Below, piece by piece: positions 16,418 through 26,203 of a DNA stretch of 33,681 nt. The notes under the pieces are model-generated. The model had not been told where the DNA came from. It did no database searches and saw only the letters and a list, made by a program, of their open reading frames with translations. The stretch is taken from positions 1-33,681 of the forward strand of contig VGRX01000015.1 of assembly GCA_016875215.1 (NCBI GenBank), given 5' to 3'. The DNA is from Deltaproteobacteria bacterium (GTDB taxonomy: Bacteria > Myxococcota_A > UBA9042 > CAIXZC01). Each line of letters begins with the position of its first letter. The first letter of the stretch is position 1. Position numbers and translations under genes: made by a program.

Positions 16418-17857
16418 GCCAACGAGTGCGGAGCGTTCCTGCCGGTCTTCTGCAACGGCTCGGCCGACCAGTCCGCACCCAAGTGTCCCGCCACGTGCAC
16501 GTTGGATGCGCAGTGCGACGCCGGCGCCCACTGCGACGGGGCCTGCGTGGGGGACCTGGCCGACGGCAAGTACTGCGACGAGGACTCCGACTGCCAGTCC
16601 GGGCACTGCTCGCTCGGCATCTGCTGCAAGAGCGGCGACTGCTGCATCCTGGCCAAGGGATGCCCGGCCCAGTACAAGCAATACGCGACCTGCGACGACG
16701 CGGCCTCGTGCCAGGGGCATCGGGTGGACTCCACGTGCATCCAGTACATGTGCGGCTCAAAGGAAGTCGAAGATGACTCGGGGTGCGGCTGGTGGGTGAC
16801 CGCTGCAGACTGCGGGCCCTACCTGCCCGTGGTCTGCGCCGGCGAGAAGAGCCAGTCCGCACCCTCCTGCCCGGTCACCTGCGCCTCGGACTCGGACTGC
16901 AAGGCCGCCGCTCACTGCGATGGCCTGTGCGCGTTCGACCTGGCCGACGGGGCCGCTTGCGACGAGGACTCGGATTGCACCTCGGCCCACTGCGCCAACG
17001 GCCACTGCTGCTCGCAGGGGGATTGCTGCGCCAAGGCAGCCGACTGCCCGGCGGCCTACCAGGCGCCGGCCAAGTGCACCGACACGGCCAAGTGCCAGGG
17101 AACCCGCACGGAGGCTGCCTGCCAGGCCAGCCGCTGCGTCAGCGTGACCGTCCCCGATGATTCCGCGTGCACGAGCCAGGTACAAGCGCTCTCGTGCAGC
17201 CCGTACAACCCCGTGCTCTGCAAGGGGGTTCCCGACCAGAGCCCGCCTGCCTGCCCAACCTCCTGTGGTGCCGACCCGGAATGCCTGGATTCGGCGCACT
17301 GCGACGGGGGCAAATGCCTGGCCGACCAGGCCGACGGCACCGCTTGTGACGAGCCCTCGGACTGCCAGTCCGGATACTGCGGAAACGGCCGCTGCTGCGT
17401 CGCCGGCGACTGCTGCCTCGCCCCGTCCGACTGTCCCGGCGTCTACTCGGCGCCTTCCGTAAAAACCGACCCGGGGAAGTGCCAGGGACAACGGCAGGAT
17501 GCCTCGTGCATTGCGTTCCAGTGCGAAGGCAAGACGGTCGCGGATGACAGCGGCTGCTCGATTGCGACCGAAGCGGATCCCTGCGGACTCTACAAGTCGG
17601 TGTTCTGTACCGGCAAGATCGACCAGGTGAAGCCGGCCTGCGCAACCTCCTGCCTGCTGGACTCAGGCTGCGACCCCGACGCCCACTGCGACGGGACGTG
17701 CCAGGTCGACCTGGCCAACGGCCAGCCGTGCGACGAGACCTCGGACTGCATCAGCGGGTTCTGCGTGAACCTGTTCTGCTGCAACACCGCATGCACTGCA
17801 CCCGGCCACGCATGCAACATTCCGGGCAAGCAGGGACAGTGCGGCCCCGTGCCATGA
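16418..17857 (+). CDS. Continuation of the Cys-rich repeat protein after the amber codon
   Basis: In the same frame as the preceding gene and without any other interruption, this segment carries the rest of repeat 9, full repeats 10-12 and a terminal half repeat ending ...GPVP, 480 codons in all. The first ATG is at 16502, and no ribosome-binding site supports independent translation. The amber codon sits in a variable position of the repeat (DDSACGPAV*ANECG against, for example, DDSACTVQVLADDCG), so a single base change in a Leu, Gln or similar codon explains it. Repeat 12 lacks one otherwise conserved Cys (SVKTDPGKCQG). Either the gene is freshly inactivated, the amber is read through, or the base is an assembly error. 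Confidence 0.8.
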   Translation, partial: ANECGAFLPVFCNGSADQSAPKCPATCTLDAQCDAGAHCDGACVGDLADGKYCDEDSDCQSGHCSLGICCKSGDCCILAKGCPAQYKQYATCDDAASCQGHRVDSTCIQYMCGSKEVEDDSGCGWWVTAADCGPYLPVVCAGEKSQSAPSCPVTCASDSDCKAAAHCDGLCAFDLADGAACDEDSDCTSAHCANGHCCSQGDCCAKAADCPAAYQAPAKCTDTAKCQGTRTEAACQASRCVSVTVPDDSACTSQVQALSCSPYNPVLCKGVPDQSPPACPTSCGADPECLDSAHCDGGKCLADQADGTACDEPSDCQSGYCGNGRCCVAGDCCLAPSDCPGVYSAPSVKTDPGKCQGQRQDASCIAFQCEGKTVADDSGCSIATEADPCGLYKSVFCTGKIDQVKPACATSCLLDSGCDPDAHCDGTCQVDLANGQPCDETSDCISGFCVNLFCCNTACTAPGHACNIPGKQGQCGPVP

Positions 17858-17866
17858 TTCGTGCTT

Positions 17867-17886
17867 AGGAGGCTGCCCAGCCTCCT
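17867..17886 (+). terminator. Hairpin after the Cys-rich repeat gene, possible terminator
   Basis: A perfect inverted repeat AGGAGGCTG-CC-CAGCCTCCT begins 9 bp after the stop codon. It is GC-rich but not followed by a convincing T-run, so it could be a weak intrinsic terminator or a transcript-stabilising hairpin. Confidence 0.5.
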
Positions 17887-17942
17887 TGGCCCGTTTCGCC
17901 TATCGCGCCGGAATCGTGGAACATTGGCATTGGTGGGGAAAT

Positions 17943-17972
17943 TTGACCCCCTCCGTGTGCACACCTTATACT
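17943..17972 (+). promoter_or_regulatory. Probable sigma70 promoter of the radical SAM gene
   Basis: -35 TTGACC (17943-17948), 18-bp spacer, -10 TATACT (17967-17972). It supports the ATG at 18005 as the start rather than the upstream in-frame ATG at 17861, which would lie before the promoter. Confidence 0.6.
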
Positions 17973-18004
17973 TGTTGCGGCAGCAGTGTCGAATCGCGGC
18001 GACT

Positions 18005-18967
18005 ATGACGCAGCGTTTCGGGGTGAACAAGGTGGGCGAGCTTCTTATCCGTGAGAACAAGAGCCGGGCCTTCACGACGGGCTTGCCCCAGTGCCTGGTG
18101 GACTCGCGGGTGCTGGCCTTCAACGTCGTCAGCGGTTGCCCGGTAGACTGCCACTACTGCAAGTACCAGACCAAGGACACGAGCCGCGCCGACACGGTCC
18201 ACCTGTATACCATGCTTGGCCGGCAGGTCCGTGAGGAGCTGGCCTCCATGACGCGTCGGGACTGTCTTCCGCAGATGGTCCTCTTCAACACGGTCTCGGA
18301 GTCGTTCTTCGGCAATGCCCTGGCGAACCAGGTGGCCGGCGAGGTGCTTGAGGCTCTCTTTGCAGCAGGCGTGTACGTGAACCTGACGACCAAGGGGATC
18401 ATGCCCCGCTCGGTGATGGAGATTGCGGCCCGCAATCCGCACCTGGTCACGGTGACCGTCAACGTGGCATCGCTGTCCGAGAGCTTCCACAGACTGTTCG
18501 AGCCGCGGGTTGCCACCCCCGAGGACCGCTTCCAGATGATCCGCCGATTGCGCGAGCTGGGTGTACCGGTGCGTGGCCGAATCGAGCCGCTGGTACCGAC
18601 CGAGAACGACTCGCCCAAGGACATCGAGTCGCTGCTTGCCCGCTTCCGTGAGGTCGGAATCCGGGACGTCGTGGTGGCGTACCTCCACTACGGGCTGGAT
18701 GTCGCCAACCGCCTGGCGAGGCGGGTCAGCCGAGTGCAAACCGCGCTGCTCGGTCCCTGGTACCGCGGCCCCAACGGCGAGACCGTCCACCTCGTCGACA
18801 AGGAGTACCGAAAGCGGAAATACGCCGATTTCAAGCAGATCGCGCAGAAGTACAGCATGCGCCTGCTGGTCTGCGCCTGCCGGAACGCCGATATCTACTC
18901 GGGCCGCTGCTTCGTCATGCCGGCGCCGCTCAAGTCGCCGGAGAAGAAGAAGCTGTTCAAGGAGTGA
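18005..18967 (+). CDS. Radical SAM protein, spore photoproduct lyase-like
   Basis: About 320 residues from the ATG at 18005. The iron-sulfur binding signature is CPVDCHYC (CX3CX2C: C45, C49, C52), which would hold a [4Fe-4S] cluster for cleaving S-adenosylmethionine. The body has the usual TIM-barrel strand pattern (LTTKGIM, VTVTVNVASL, RIEPLVPTEN). The C-terminus has extra cysteines (LLVCACRNADIYSGRCF). The overall look is that of the SPL-like radical SAM group, which includes DNA photoproduct repair enzymes, but the substrate cannot be assigned. No strong ribosome-binding site is visible. The gene stands alone between a hairpin and the xerC operon promoter. Confidence 0.75.
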   Translation: MTQRFGVNKVGELLIRENKSRAFTTGLPQCLVDSRVLAFNVVSGCPVDCHYCKYQTKDTSRADTVHLYTMLGRQVREELASMTRRDCLPQMVLFNTVSESFFGNALANQVAGEVLEALFAAGVYVNLTTKGIMPRSVMEIAARNPHLVTVTVNVASLSESFHRLFEPRVATPEDRFQMIRRLRELGVPVRGRIEPLVPTENDSPKDIESLLARFREVGIRDVVVAYLHYGLDVANRLARRVSRVQTALLGPWYRGPNGETVHLVDKEYRKRKYADFKQIAQKYSMRLLVCACRNADIYSGRCFVMPAPLKSPEKKKLFKE

Positions 18968-18983
18968 TTCAGCCCGCCGGCTC

Positions 18984-19011
18984 TTGCATTCCCGCTCCCC
19001 TGCCATATATT
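18984..19011 (+). promoter_or_regulatory. Probable promoter of the xerC-hslVU operon
   Basis: -35 TTGCAT (18984-18989), 16-bp spacer, -10 TATATT (19006-19011), 23 bp before the xerC GTG start. Confidence 0.5.
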
Positions 19012-19033
19012 CACCGGGTGACACGGGGGCTTC

Positions 19034-19975
19034 GTGGAAGAGCGCACCGAGCTGCTGGAGCGATTCCGGACCTACCTCAAGGTGGAGCGCGGGTACTCGC
19101 GCCACACGCTGCGCAACTACGTCGGCGACATCGAGGCCCTCGCTGATTTCCTGGCGAAACGACATTCGGGACTGGCCCGGGCCACACGACGGCAGCTCAG
19201 GGAGTTCCTCGGCAACGAGGCGCACGGCCATCGTCCCGCGACCGTGGCGCGGCGCAAGGCGACCATCCGGACCTTCTACCGCTTCCTGGTGCGGGAAGGG
19301 GTGATCGCCGAGAACCCCGCGGCCGTCCTGCCCTCGCCCCGCCTCCCCCGCCCGCTCCCCAAGGCCCTGACGCAGCGGGAAGCCGAGGCCGTCATGGACC
19401 AGTCGGGACGCTCGGCGCCGGGCCGCTCCGCTCCGGCCGGTTCGCGCCGGCCCCGCAACGTCCCGGACTCGCTCAGCCGCGACATCGCCATCCTCGAGCT
19501 GCTCTACGGGACCGGGATGCGCGTGTCCGAGCTGGTCGCACTCGACCTGGATGACATCGACCTGCGTCGCGGCGAGGCCCGCATCCGCGCCGGCAAGGGA
19601 AACAAGGAGCGACTCGCATACCTGGGGGACATGGCGAAGGACGCCCTGACCCGCTATCTTGCCGACCGGCCCCTCTGGAGCTCCGGTCGCGACCCCCAGG
19701 CGCTCTTCTTCGGCCGACGCTCGGCCCGCCTGTCCGACCGCTCAGTCCGCCGCGTGCTCGACCGGATGGCAGCCAGGCTCGGAAAGCCGCTCCACCCGCA
19801 CATGCTGCGACACTCGTTCGCCACGCACATGCTCGAGCGGGGAGCGGACATCCGGGCCATCCAGGAGCTGCTCGGGCACAGCAGCCTCTCCACGACCCAG
19901 AAGTACACCCACATGGACTTGAAGATGCTCATGGAAGTCTACCGCAGGACCCACCCGCGGGAGGAGGAGGAATGA
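19034..19975 (+). CDS. xerC: Tyrosine recombinase XerC
   Basis: A 313-residue tyrosine recombinase that would resolve chromosome dimers at dif together with a XerD partner. The N-terminal SAM-like core-binding domain occupies residues ~1-90. All catalytic residues are present: R163 (GTGMRVSEL), K188 (AGKGNKER), H256 and R259 ([12 protein letters not shown]), H282 (GHSS) and Y291 (TQKYTH). GTG start at 19034. A basic, Ser/Pro-rich insert of ~20 residues (around 124-145) separates the two domains and is longer than usual. It is followed by hslV with a 4-bp overlap; the xerC-hslV-hslU order is a conserved bacterial arrangement. Confidence 0.93.
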   Translation: MEERTELLERFRTYLKVERGYSRHTLRNYVGDIEALADFLAKRHSGLARATRRQLREFLGNEAHGHRPATVARRKATIRTFYRFLVREGVIAENPAAVLPSPRLPRPLPKALTQREAEAVMDQSGRSAPGRSAPAGSRRPRNVPDSLSRDIAILELLYGTGMRVSELVALDLDDIDLRRGEARIRAGKGNKERLAYLGDMAKDALTRYLADRPLWSSGRDPQALFFGRRSARLSDRSVRRVLDRMAARLGKPLHPHMLRHSFATHMLERGADIRAIQELLGHSSLSTTQKYTHMDLKMLMEVYRRTHPREEEE

Positions 19976-20524
19976 CGCAGTCCCAGCTCCACTCGACCAC
20001 CGTCCTGGCCATCCGGGACGACCACAAGGTCGTCATCGTCGCCGACGGCCAGGTGACGTTCGGAGACGCAGTGCTCAAGCACACGGCCCGCAAGGTCCGC
20101 CGCCTGTTCCACGACAAGGTCCTCGCAGGATTCGCCGGCTCCACCGCCGATGCCTTCGCCCTGTTCGAGCGGTTCGAGTCGAAGCTCAAGGACCACTCGG
20201 GCAACCTCATGCGGGCCGCAGTCGAGCTGGCCAAGGAATGGCGCACCGACCGGATCCTGCGGCGGCTCGAGGCGATGCTGCTCGTGGCCGATGCACAGTC
20301 GCTGCTCCTCATCACCGGCAACGGCGACATCGTCGAGCCCGAGGAGGGGATTGCCGCTATCGGCTCGGGCGGCAATTTCGCCCTGGCCGCGGCCCGGGCA
20401 CTCAAGCGGCACACGGCACTGTCAGCCGAGGAGATCGCCCGTGCCGCCATGGCCGTGGCAGCCCAGATGTGCATCTACACCAACAGTCACCTCGTCGAGG
20501 AATCGCTGGAACGGGAGGTGGCCG

Positions 20525-20532
<8 letters not shown>
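19972..20532 (+). CDS. hslV: ATP-dependent protease subunit HslV
   Basis: 186 residues, the threonine protease of the HslUV complex, a cytoplasmic proteasome-like machine that degrades misfolded and regulatory proteins. The N-terminal MTQSQLHS would be removed to expose the catalytic Thr of TTVLAIR. Typical blocks follow: [34 protein letters not shown], and [21 protein letters not shown]. The ATG overlaps the xerC stop (ATGA), and its end overlaps the hslU start by 8 bp, so all three genes are translationally coupled. Confidence 0.95.
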
Positions 20533-21883
<1,351 letters not shown>

Positions 21884-22349
21884 CTCGTCTGAGTCCGGGG
21901 CTCACGACACCCTTGCAGACGCAAGTCCGGAAATGTAGAACGGGAAGTGTGGTTGAAGCGCAGTGATTCCAACGCGTTTTCGCGGCCAACACGAGGACTG
22001 GCTTCCCATGGTGCAGGATCTGCTCCTCGCGGGAGTCGAACCCGGCCGGGGCGGGTTGAAGGCCACGGAGAGGCCTCTCGGCCAGATGCCATGCGGGTGA
22101 CGCCGCATTTCTCAGGCACCGTTCCGAGTTTTTCAGCCCCGTGACCGGGAGGGCGCGTCGCTCGACAGCGAACCTCTCCATGGGGAGACATATCAGGCCA
22201 CTGGCGGCTTGTATGTGCCCGTAGATATTGAGGAAAGCTATGGGCCTGAGGGCAGAGACAGTTTCGTCGTCGAGCACGGGGAGGATAGAGCGGGTGTCTC
22301 CGACGACGAACCTCCAGACCGCAGGCCGCTCGTCTTGGTCCTGGCCTCA
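21884..22349. other. 466-bp stretch without a confident gene
   Basis: No gene could be supported. A minus-strand frame beginning directly after the TGATGA end of the next gene has normal-looking composition for ~80 codons (for example AFLNIYGHIQAASGL) but no start signal or recognisable family. It may be the cut-off end of something. A small hairpin GACTC-GTCT-GAGTC lies at the hslU stop. It marks the left edge of the accessory region. Confidence 0.4.
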
Positions 22350-22985
22350 TCACTTTGCTTCCTGTGAGTCAAGCAGTTCCAAAACTTCGGGAAGTAGACG
22401 ATGGTCCTTGGTCTCGTCTGAAATGGCCTCCCACCATGACCGTATCGTGGCGACTACGTCGCCGAGATCGAGCCCGGCCTCATGGAAGCCCTTGCGGAGG
22501 ACAGTTGGGGCACCTCCGTTCTTGAGGACATGCCACGCAATGGACACGGCGGCCTCGGTGTCGTGACCAACCGCCAACAACCATCTGCCCATGACTCCTG
22601 GAAGCTGATCCGGAGGACATGCACCGGGAAGCCGAGCACAGCAAGCACCGACAACTCCTCGCCAGCTATCTGCCATCAGTCCACCGGACCGCACGTAGAC
22701 CCCTCGACATGCCTCGAAAAGCATCGAGAGGCCATCGCCTGGCGATGTGTCATCAGGCGCTTCTTTGGCCTGCCTCCGGAGATGGTCTGTCCACGCCAAT
22801 CCAACTCGCACGAGGAAGCGACTCGGGTAGTCAGCGTAGAAGTCCTGGTTCCTGTACCAGTTAGCACAACGCTGGCGTTGTGGCTCCAACCTTGCCCAAG
22901 TTCCCTTCCGTTTACCACGGGGGTCATCCTGCGCGGCCAGAACCCCACGAGGACCCCGAGAAAGCGTCCGCGGCACTCGCCGCAT
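22350..22985 (-). CDS. Hypothetical protein, probably a fragment
   Basis: Up to 211 codons. From about residue 30 on, composition looks like a real soluble protein (WYRNQDFYADYPSRFLVRVG, AVGHDTEAAVSIAWHVLKNG, RLLPEVLELLDSQ). The first ~30 residues overlap, in another frame, the truncated methylase fragment and are Arg-rich and unconvincing. No ribosome-binding site precedes the nominal start. I do not recognise the family. The best reading is the C-terminal part of a larger protein joined to the methylase remnant by a deletion near 22950. The double stop TGATGA ends it. Confidence 0.45.
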   Translation of the reverse strand: MRRVPRTLSRGPRGVLAAQDDPRGKRKGTWARLEPQRQRCANWYRNQDFYADYPSRFLVRVGLAWTDHLRRQAKEAPDDTSPGDGLSMLFEACRGVYVRSGGLMADSWRGVVGACCARLPGACPPDQLPGVMGRWLLAVGHDTEAAVSIAWHVLKNGGAPTVLRKGFHEAGLDLGDVVATIRSWWEAISDETKDHRLLPEVLELLDSQEAK

Positions 22986-23169
22986 CTTCCGGCGTGGCCT
23001 TCCAGATCCAGTCCGTCAGCTTCTGCTTCGAGCCGATGTAGTTGGTGATGTACTTCGGGCGCTCTTCGTCCCGGGCCTCCGCAGACAGCTCCCCCTGCTC
23101 GAAGAACTCGGCGAGCTCCGCCTCGCTCTCCAGCAGGAACAGGAACCGCTCTGCGTCGGTCTGGAACAC
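22924..23169 (-). pseudogene. N-terminal fragment of a D12-class DNA adenine methylase
   Basis: The 81 codons from GTG at 23167-23169 include YITNYIGSKQKLTDWIW and AADAFSGSS, the first blocks of D12-class N6-adenine DNA methyltransferases (the AFSGSG-type motif binds AdoMet). Homology stops right after that motif, and the frame ends 10 codons later. The catalytic DPPY region and target-recognition domain are absent from the window, so this is a broken gene. It overlaps the hypothetical ORF at 22350-22985 in a different frame. Confidence 0.7.
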
Positions 23170-23416
23170 GGCAGCGCCTCAAGGTCCGCGGCGGGCACTA
23201 TCGCCCGCTCACGACCTCAACATAACCGCTGCAAGATCCCTGTCGACCGAGTCGCTATGACACCGAGTACCGTGAATGTCAGGGTGGGAGAGGAGCTGAC
23301 CGACGACCGCTCATGAGACCGGCTGGTCACGTGACTTGCTTGGGCGGCGAACTTGGGCGCCACCATCGGTAGGGATCGACTGCGAGGCGGGGTCGCGGAG
23401 CAACAACGAGGCCAAC

Positions 23417-24406
23417 CTATTTGACAGGCCTCTTCATTGGCTGAGGGACCTGCACCGGGTGCACCTGGCCCGCCATCATCATCTGCTTCTTGATGAAAGC
23501 GCGCCCCATGTGGTTCTGGATGACCTTCACGGCGGGTGTGGCATTGAACGTGTGCGTGACTGAGTGGAACACCGAGAGAACGGCGTCCTGGAAAGCTTGG
23601 TTGGCCTCCAGATCCTCGACCACCAGACCCAACGCCTTGACCTTGTCCCGGGAGAGGAAGCGGCCGTGGCTCAGCGATGCCCCGTGATCCGACAGGCACT
23701 TGGCGATCTTCCCCGCCAACTCCTTGGCATCGGACCGGCCAGCGAACATATAGCGCTCCAGCCAGTCGGACACGAGCGATTCGGACAGGGAGAGCGCCAG
23801 TTGGCACTGGACGATCAGCGCCGGCCCATACTGCTTGAGAATGGGCAGCCAGGACGAAATGAGGCTCGGATCCTTGCACTGGGTTTGCGCCAGCTTGAAC
23901 TGCTCCAAAATGGCGTACGCCGGAACAGACATGACGCCAAGGTCTGTGCGCATGATGAACTGAGGGTCGATCGGCCCGAGGGAGGAGTGCTTGCCCATCA
24001 CAATGCGATTCGAGGCGCACGCGAGCATGGTCGCCGCCGACATCGCTGCATGCGGGACCAGCACACGGGGATCGTCAAACTTCGACCGAAGGTAGTCCAC
24101 GAGAGCCTCGGTCGCCTCGGGCTGGCCTCCCGGGGAATGGAGCACCAGGTCGAGCCCCCCCGACGGAAGACCGTGGACCACCTCCATGAACCCGTGGATG
24201 TCCTCAGCCGTGATGGTAACCAACTGCGGATCTGCCACCGCTCCTTGTGTCCAGTTGGTCGCGTAGAGGATTACGCTCCGTCCGGTGACCTATGCCAGAT
24301 TCGCCAAGTACTTCGACCGAAGGAAGTCGAACACCGCTGCGGGCTGCACCTTGCCCGATTCAACGGCCTCCTTGGCTTCCTTCAGCAGGTCACCCCATGT
24401 CGCCAT
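23417..24406 (-). pseudogene. SDH-family Clp-fold serine proteinase gene with an in-frame amber codon
   Basis: From ATG 24404-24406 (GGAGGGG site upstream) the frame runs 38 codons (MATWGDLLKEAKEAVE..., ending SKYLANLA), meets TAG at 24290-24292, then continues VTGRSVILYATNW and through 23417. The post-amber part contains LVLHSPGGQPEATE and PHAAMSAATMLACASNRIVMG with the likely Ser nucleophile, then SLGPIDPQ, typical of the SDH_sah group of Clp/SppA-like serine proteinases. The sequence just after the amber belongs to the conserved N-terminal region, so translation from the GTG at 24236-24238 alone would lack ~18 conserved residues. TAG is also the normal stop here (after RPVK). Downstream partner of a 75-residue protein. 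Confidence 0.75.
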
Positions 24407-24446
24407 GTGCTTGAACCCCTCCCCGTCGTATCAGTGATTCCTGCTG

Positions 24447-24674
24447 CTACTGGGCGGAAACGTCGGTGACGGAAGGCCACTCACCAGGCTGGGACGCGTC
24501 GAGATACGCTTCCGAACGCCGAACGGCCTCCTCGTAGCCGCCATAGACCTCAAGCAACTCACAGACCCCTGGACTGGCCTCACGGAGCCTTCGCTCCATC
24601 TCGCTGAAGCTCTGCTCGACCTCGACGGTCACGCGGTGGCTTTCCGCCTTCCTATCCTGATGCTTCTTGCTCAT
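24447..24674 (-). CDS. Small hypothetical charged protein upstream of the SDH protease
   Basis: 75 residues, highly charged, probably helical (VEQSFSEMERRLREA ... YEEAVRRSEAYLDA). No membrane segment, Cys motif or known domain seen. The ATG at 24672-24674 has a clear GAGGAGG ribosome-binding site, and a promoter lies 50 bp upstream, so it is very likely a real gene. It ends 40 bp before the SDH-type protease start and is probably in the same operon. Function not recognised. Confidence 0.7.
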   Translation of the reverse strand: MSKKHQDRKAESHRVTVEVEQSFSEMERRLREASPGVCELLEVYGGYEEAVRRSEAYLDASQPGEWPSVTDVSAQ

Positions 24675-24725
24675 TGCACCACCTCCTCGGGTAGAAACAC
24701 TCGGCCGCTCCCGCTACGATGTACC

Positions 24726-24754
24726 ATTGTACCGAACACACCGAAGGCCGCCAA
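24726..24754 (-). promoter_or_regulatory. Promoter of the small-protein/SDH operon
   Basis: On the minus strand, -35 TTGGCG (24749-24754) and -10 TACAAT (24726-24731) are 17 bp apart. A direct repeat GTACC-ATT-GTACC (plus strand 24721-24733) overlaps the -10 and could be a regulator site. Confidence 0.6.
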
Positions 24755-24770
24755 ATTCCCTCGTCCGTCG

Positions 24771-25370
24771 TCATCGTGCCAGAGCCGGCCCGCACCGACA
24801 CCCCAAGCCTAATATGCAACTTGGCTCTCCCCCATGTCCAGAGGTTTCTGTGAAACTCCAGCCGGCGTGGGCCCAAGTGCATCGGCATGCGGGGTGGGGT
24901 ATGACCGGCACCTCGTCAATCCCGAACACCTTCCCGTCCAACGGCCGGCAGATGGGGCAGGTCCGCTCGTCATGGGCGGTGATCCACTGGACCTTGGTGA
25001 CGCCGACCTGGCGGTAGAAGACCTTGCGGCCTTCGTTGTGGGCGCGGAGGGTTTCGGTGCGGGCGATGAGAGTGGCTCGCTGCTGGGCGGTTTTGAATAC
25101 GGTCTTGCCGGCCTTCCGGAAGGCCTCCTTGTCCTCGACGACGCGGCCGATCTCGCGTGCGACCTCGGGGATGGACTTCCCGGAGAGGACGCCGGCGGTG
25201 ACGGTCCGCTGGATCGATGAGGCCAGCTCCGTGGTCACATCCCCGAGGAGCTGCACCTGGTAGTTGGCCAGGAAGTCCACCGCCGCCCGGTCGGCCGGTA
25301 TCATCGAGGATCTCGTGAAGGACCGGCTGCGGTCGCTCTTCCGGTCGCCCGAGGTGGTGAGGCAGACCAT
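24771..25370 (-). pseudogene. Phage SPP1 gp7 / Mu gpF-like head morphogenesis protein fragment
   Basis: Recognisable from about 25304 to 24880: LIARTETLRAHNEGRKVFY and DERTCPICRPLDGKVF...HPACRC, the minor head protein signature with its Cys/His cluster. Family members are usually at least 250 residues long; here the N-terminal portion is missing, and upstream of about 25304 the frame runs into sequence belonging to the serine recombinase on the other strand. The ~30 residues after CRCTW may also be unrelated. It is a prophage remnant. Confidence 0.7.
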
Positions 25371-26187
25371 CGAGTCGATCCGCCGGCTGCAGGCCGAGGA
25401 ACGGCATCAAGTCGAGGCCGACCGCCTCAAGGTCGTCGAGGAACTCACCGGCGTGAAGACGATCGGGCAGCAGCTCGCACAGTCCCTCCAGGCGGCCGAC
25501 ACCACGTTCGTCCGCGGAGAGCTGGAACGTCTGGACGGGCGACGGGCGGAACTCGATGCCCGGCTCAGAGAGATCAACGGACAGCTCGCCGCCCTGGCGG
25601 ACCAGGAAGCCGCTCCCGAGAGCGTCAACAAGGAACTGACCATCCTCGACAACATATGGGAGAACCTCTTCCCGGGCGAGCAGCAGCGTCTGGTCCGAAT
25701 GGTCATCGACCGAGCCACGCTCTTCGCCGACCGCCTGGATCTGACCCTGAGCGGCGAAGGCGTGCAGGCAGTAGTGGACCTGCTTGTCGCGGAGCACAGC
25801 GCCAGCGAGGTCGTCGCATCCCGCGGCGCGGGGGCCACCCAGGCCCACACCATTTCGCTCCCGATCCAGTTCAAGCGGCGGGCAGGCCGCCGCGAGATCA
25901 TCCTTCCCGCCGACGGCAAGCAGGCCTCGGCCCCGCCGAACCAGGTCTTCCTGCTCACCCTGGCCCGGGCCTTCCGCTGGAAGGATCTCCTCGAGTCGGG
26001 GAGGTTCCCCACCGTGAAGGCACTGGCCGAGGCCGTGGGCCTCGAGCGCTCCTACGTCGGCAAGCTCCTGAACCTGACGTTGCTGGCCCCCCGGATCGTC
26101 GAGGCAGTGGTGGCTGGCGATGAGCCGGAAGGGCTGGCGGTCGGGAGCCTTCGGCAGGGGGTTCCGGTGCGGTGGGACAAGAGATGA
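25264..26187 (+). pseudogene. Large serine recombinase, C-terminal fragment
   Basis: From about 25294 (IIEDLVKDRLRSLF) this matches the C-terminal half of phage/element-type serine recombinases: the coiled-coil segment (ELERLDGRRAELDARLREI), VDRATLFADRLDLTL, and the terminal helix-turn-helix-like block FPTVKALAEAVGLERSYVGK ... PVRWD. The resolvase catalytic domain with its serine nucleophile and the zinc ribbon are absent; in their place is the head-protein fragment on the opposite strand. The ORF's first ten codons (MARKSTAARS) are antisense to that fragment. It cannot be an active recombinase. It ends 16 bp from the end of hgcB. Confidence 0.75.
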
Positions 26188-26203
26188 GAGGAACCATGGG
26201 GCG

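Noticed and set aside
12555-16862. Long Arg/Pro/Ser-rich minus-strand open frame opposite the Cys-rich repeat gene
   Set aside because: Antisense shadow of repetitive high-GC coding sequence with no domain, start signal or natural composition. Other long frames on both strands here (for example 14291-16144 and 11714-13078) were rejected for the same reason.
17861-18004. Longer N-terminus of the radical SAM protein from ATG 17861
   Set aside because: This region contains a hairpin and a good promoter just before ATG 18005; the extra residues look unlike coding sequence.
21990-22075. tRNA-like T-loop (GGGTTCGACTCCCG) on the minus strand after hslU
   Set aside because: No matching acceptor stem, D-arm or anticodon arm could be drawn around it.
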